35,551 nt of DNA, taken from Dehalococcoidia bacterium. GTDB lineage: Bacteria; Chloroflexota; Dehalococcoidia; Lucifugimonadales; SHYF01. The stretch covers positions 1-35,551 of the forward strand of contig JAUSCR010000140.1 of assembly GCA_030651175.1 (NCBI GenBank), in the 5' to 3' direction. Each line of letters begins with the position of its first letter. The stretch's first letter is position 1. Under the pieces are notes generated by a model. The model did no database searches. It saw only the letters and a list, made by a program, of their open reading frames with translations, and was not told the origin of the DNA. Positions 34,514-35,551 of this stretch are shown piece by piece. Both the position numbers and the translations under genes were made by a program.

Positions 34514-34555
34514 GTCTGCCTAACACAACCCCCTTCGTATAAGGTAGGCGACCTC

Positions 34556-35551
34556 ATGAACGGATTATCACCCAAGCAACAACCCCTCGGCGTTGTGGTT
34601 GGCGGCTCGCTGTCCAGAGGCGTGGATGTCAGGCTGGACGCGTCGTTCCCCGTGGAGCAGGTGAAGGTTGGCGGCTTCGTGACCATCCAGGGGCAGGCGA
34701 ACAGGTTCTTCGCCATCATCTCGGATGTAACGCTGGAGGCGTCGGACTCATCATTGCGGGCCGTACCGCCGGACGCCTCGGACCCGTTCGTGGCGTCGGT
34801 TATGTCCGGCACGGGGGCATACGCGGTCGTGAACGTGCTGCCGCAGCTCACTATGGCCAGCGACGCCTTCGCTATGCTGTCGGGGCCGCAGCCGGCGCGT
34901 TCCATCCCGGCCCACTTTGCGCCTGTGTACGCCGCCTCTGAGGAGGACATCCGCGCGGTGTTCGGCGCCGAGGACGAGCGGCACATCTGGATAGGCAGTC
35001 CGCTGGACATGGAAGGTGTTCGCGTTTGCCTCGACCTGGCGGAGCTGGTCAAGCGGTCGAACGGCGTCTTTGGCAAGAGCGGCACGGGCAAGACGATCCT
35101 CACGCGCATCCTGCTGGCGGGTATTTTACAGAAAGACGTGGCGGTGAACCTGGTGTTCGACATGCACAACGAGTACGGCTGGCAGGGCACGCGCGAGGGC
35201 GGCCCAGGCGTGAAGGGACTGAAGCAGCTCTTCCCGTCCAAGGTGGCGGTGTTCTCGCTGGACCCGGAGCAATCGCGCCGGCGTGGAGTGTCGCCCGACG
35301 CGGAGGTGCGCATAGGGTACGGGGAGATCGAGCCGGAGGACATCGAGATACTGGCCGCTACGCTGAACCTTACGCCCCAGGGGGTGTCGTCGGTATACAG
35401 CCTGGTGCGTCGCTTTGGACAGGAGGCGTGGCTGGAGGAGTTCCTGGCGCGGGAGAACCGCGAGGAGCTGGCGGCCCTGGCCGACGAGACGTCGGAGTTG
35501 TTCCAAGTGCTGTTCACCCTGCACCGCCGTCTGAGAACGCTGGGCCGCATG
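34556..35551 (+). CDS. herA: HerA-type ATPase, N-terminal part (3' truncated by window; absent from ORF track)
   Basis: Plus-strand reading MNGLSPKQQPLGVVVGGSLSRGVDVRLDAS...NGVFGKSGTGKTILTRILLAGILQKDVAVNLVFDMHNEYGW (Walker A, HAS-barrel N-terminus); open to window end. Confidence 0.85.
   Translation, partial: MNGLSPKQQPLGVVVGGSLSRGVDVRLDASFPVEQVKVGGFVTIQGQANRFFAIISDVTLEASDSSLRAVPPDASDPFVASVMSGTGAYAVVNVLPQLTMASDAFAMLSGPQPARSIPAHFAPVYAASEEDIRAVFGAEDERHIWIGSPLDMEGVRVCLDLAELVKRSNGVFGKSGTGKTILTRILLAGILQKDVAVNLVFDMHNEYGWQGTREGGPGVKGLKQLFPSKVAVFSLDPEQSRRRGVSPDAEVRIGYGEIEPEDIEILAATLNLTPQGVSSVYSLVRRFGQEAWLEEFLARENREELAALADETSELFQVLFTLHRRLRTLGRM

Noticed and set aside
34510-35550. 346-aa minus-strand ORF opposite herA
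   Set aside because: Ser/Arg/Thr-rich low-complexity translation antisense to a clear HerA reading frame; an artefact of GC-rich codon structure.

Overview
The window is GC-rich bacterial chromosome, probably Chloroflexota/Dehalococcoidia-like (inferred from gene content and repeat style, not proven). From left to right it carries: (i) a nitrogen-assimilation block with a GSI-beta-like glnA (5' truncated), a GSI-alpha-like glnA, an NrpR-type regulator, glutamate dehydrogenase, gltB and gltD; (ii) a DUF6941-like protein, small hypotheticals and glutamine-dependent nadE; (iii) a cobalamin riboswitch with terminator/antiterminator, upstream of an ECF S-component-like membrane protein, a DUF4430 lipoprotein and a Gfo/Idh/MocA oxidoreductase; (iv) two tandem DinB-like genes, tpiA, miaA, dapF, a beta-propeller protein, a 52-aa zinc-ribbon microprotein absent from the ORF track, dapL, hflX, a third DinB-like gene and citrate synthase; (v) a candidate ~200-nt structured RNA with its own promoter and terminator; (vi) selB-nurA, small membrane proteins, a gamma-glutamylcyclotransferase-like gene, a HAS-barrel-like gene and herA (3' truncated). 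Several short repeat families fill the intergenic gaps. The strongest unexplained signals are a 27-bp dyad at exactly the same position in the gdhA and gltB promoters, the riboswitch-controlled S-component/DUF4430 operon, the candidate 6S-like RNA, the beta-propeller/zinc-ribbon pair, and a 5' fragment of dapL left upstream of a repeat. No tools were run. All family assignments come from reading motifs.
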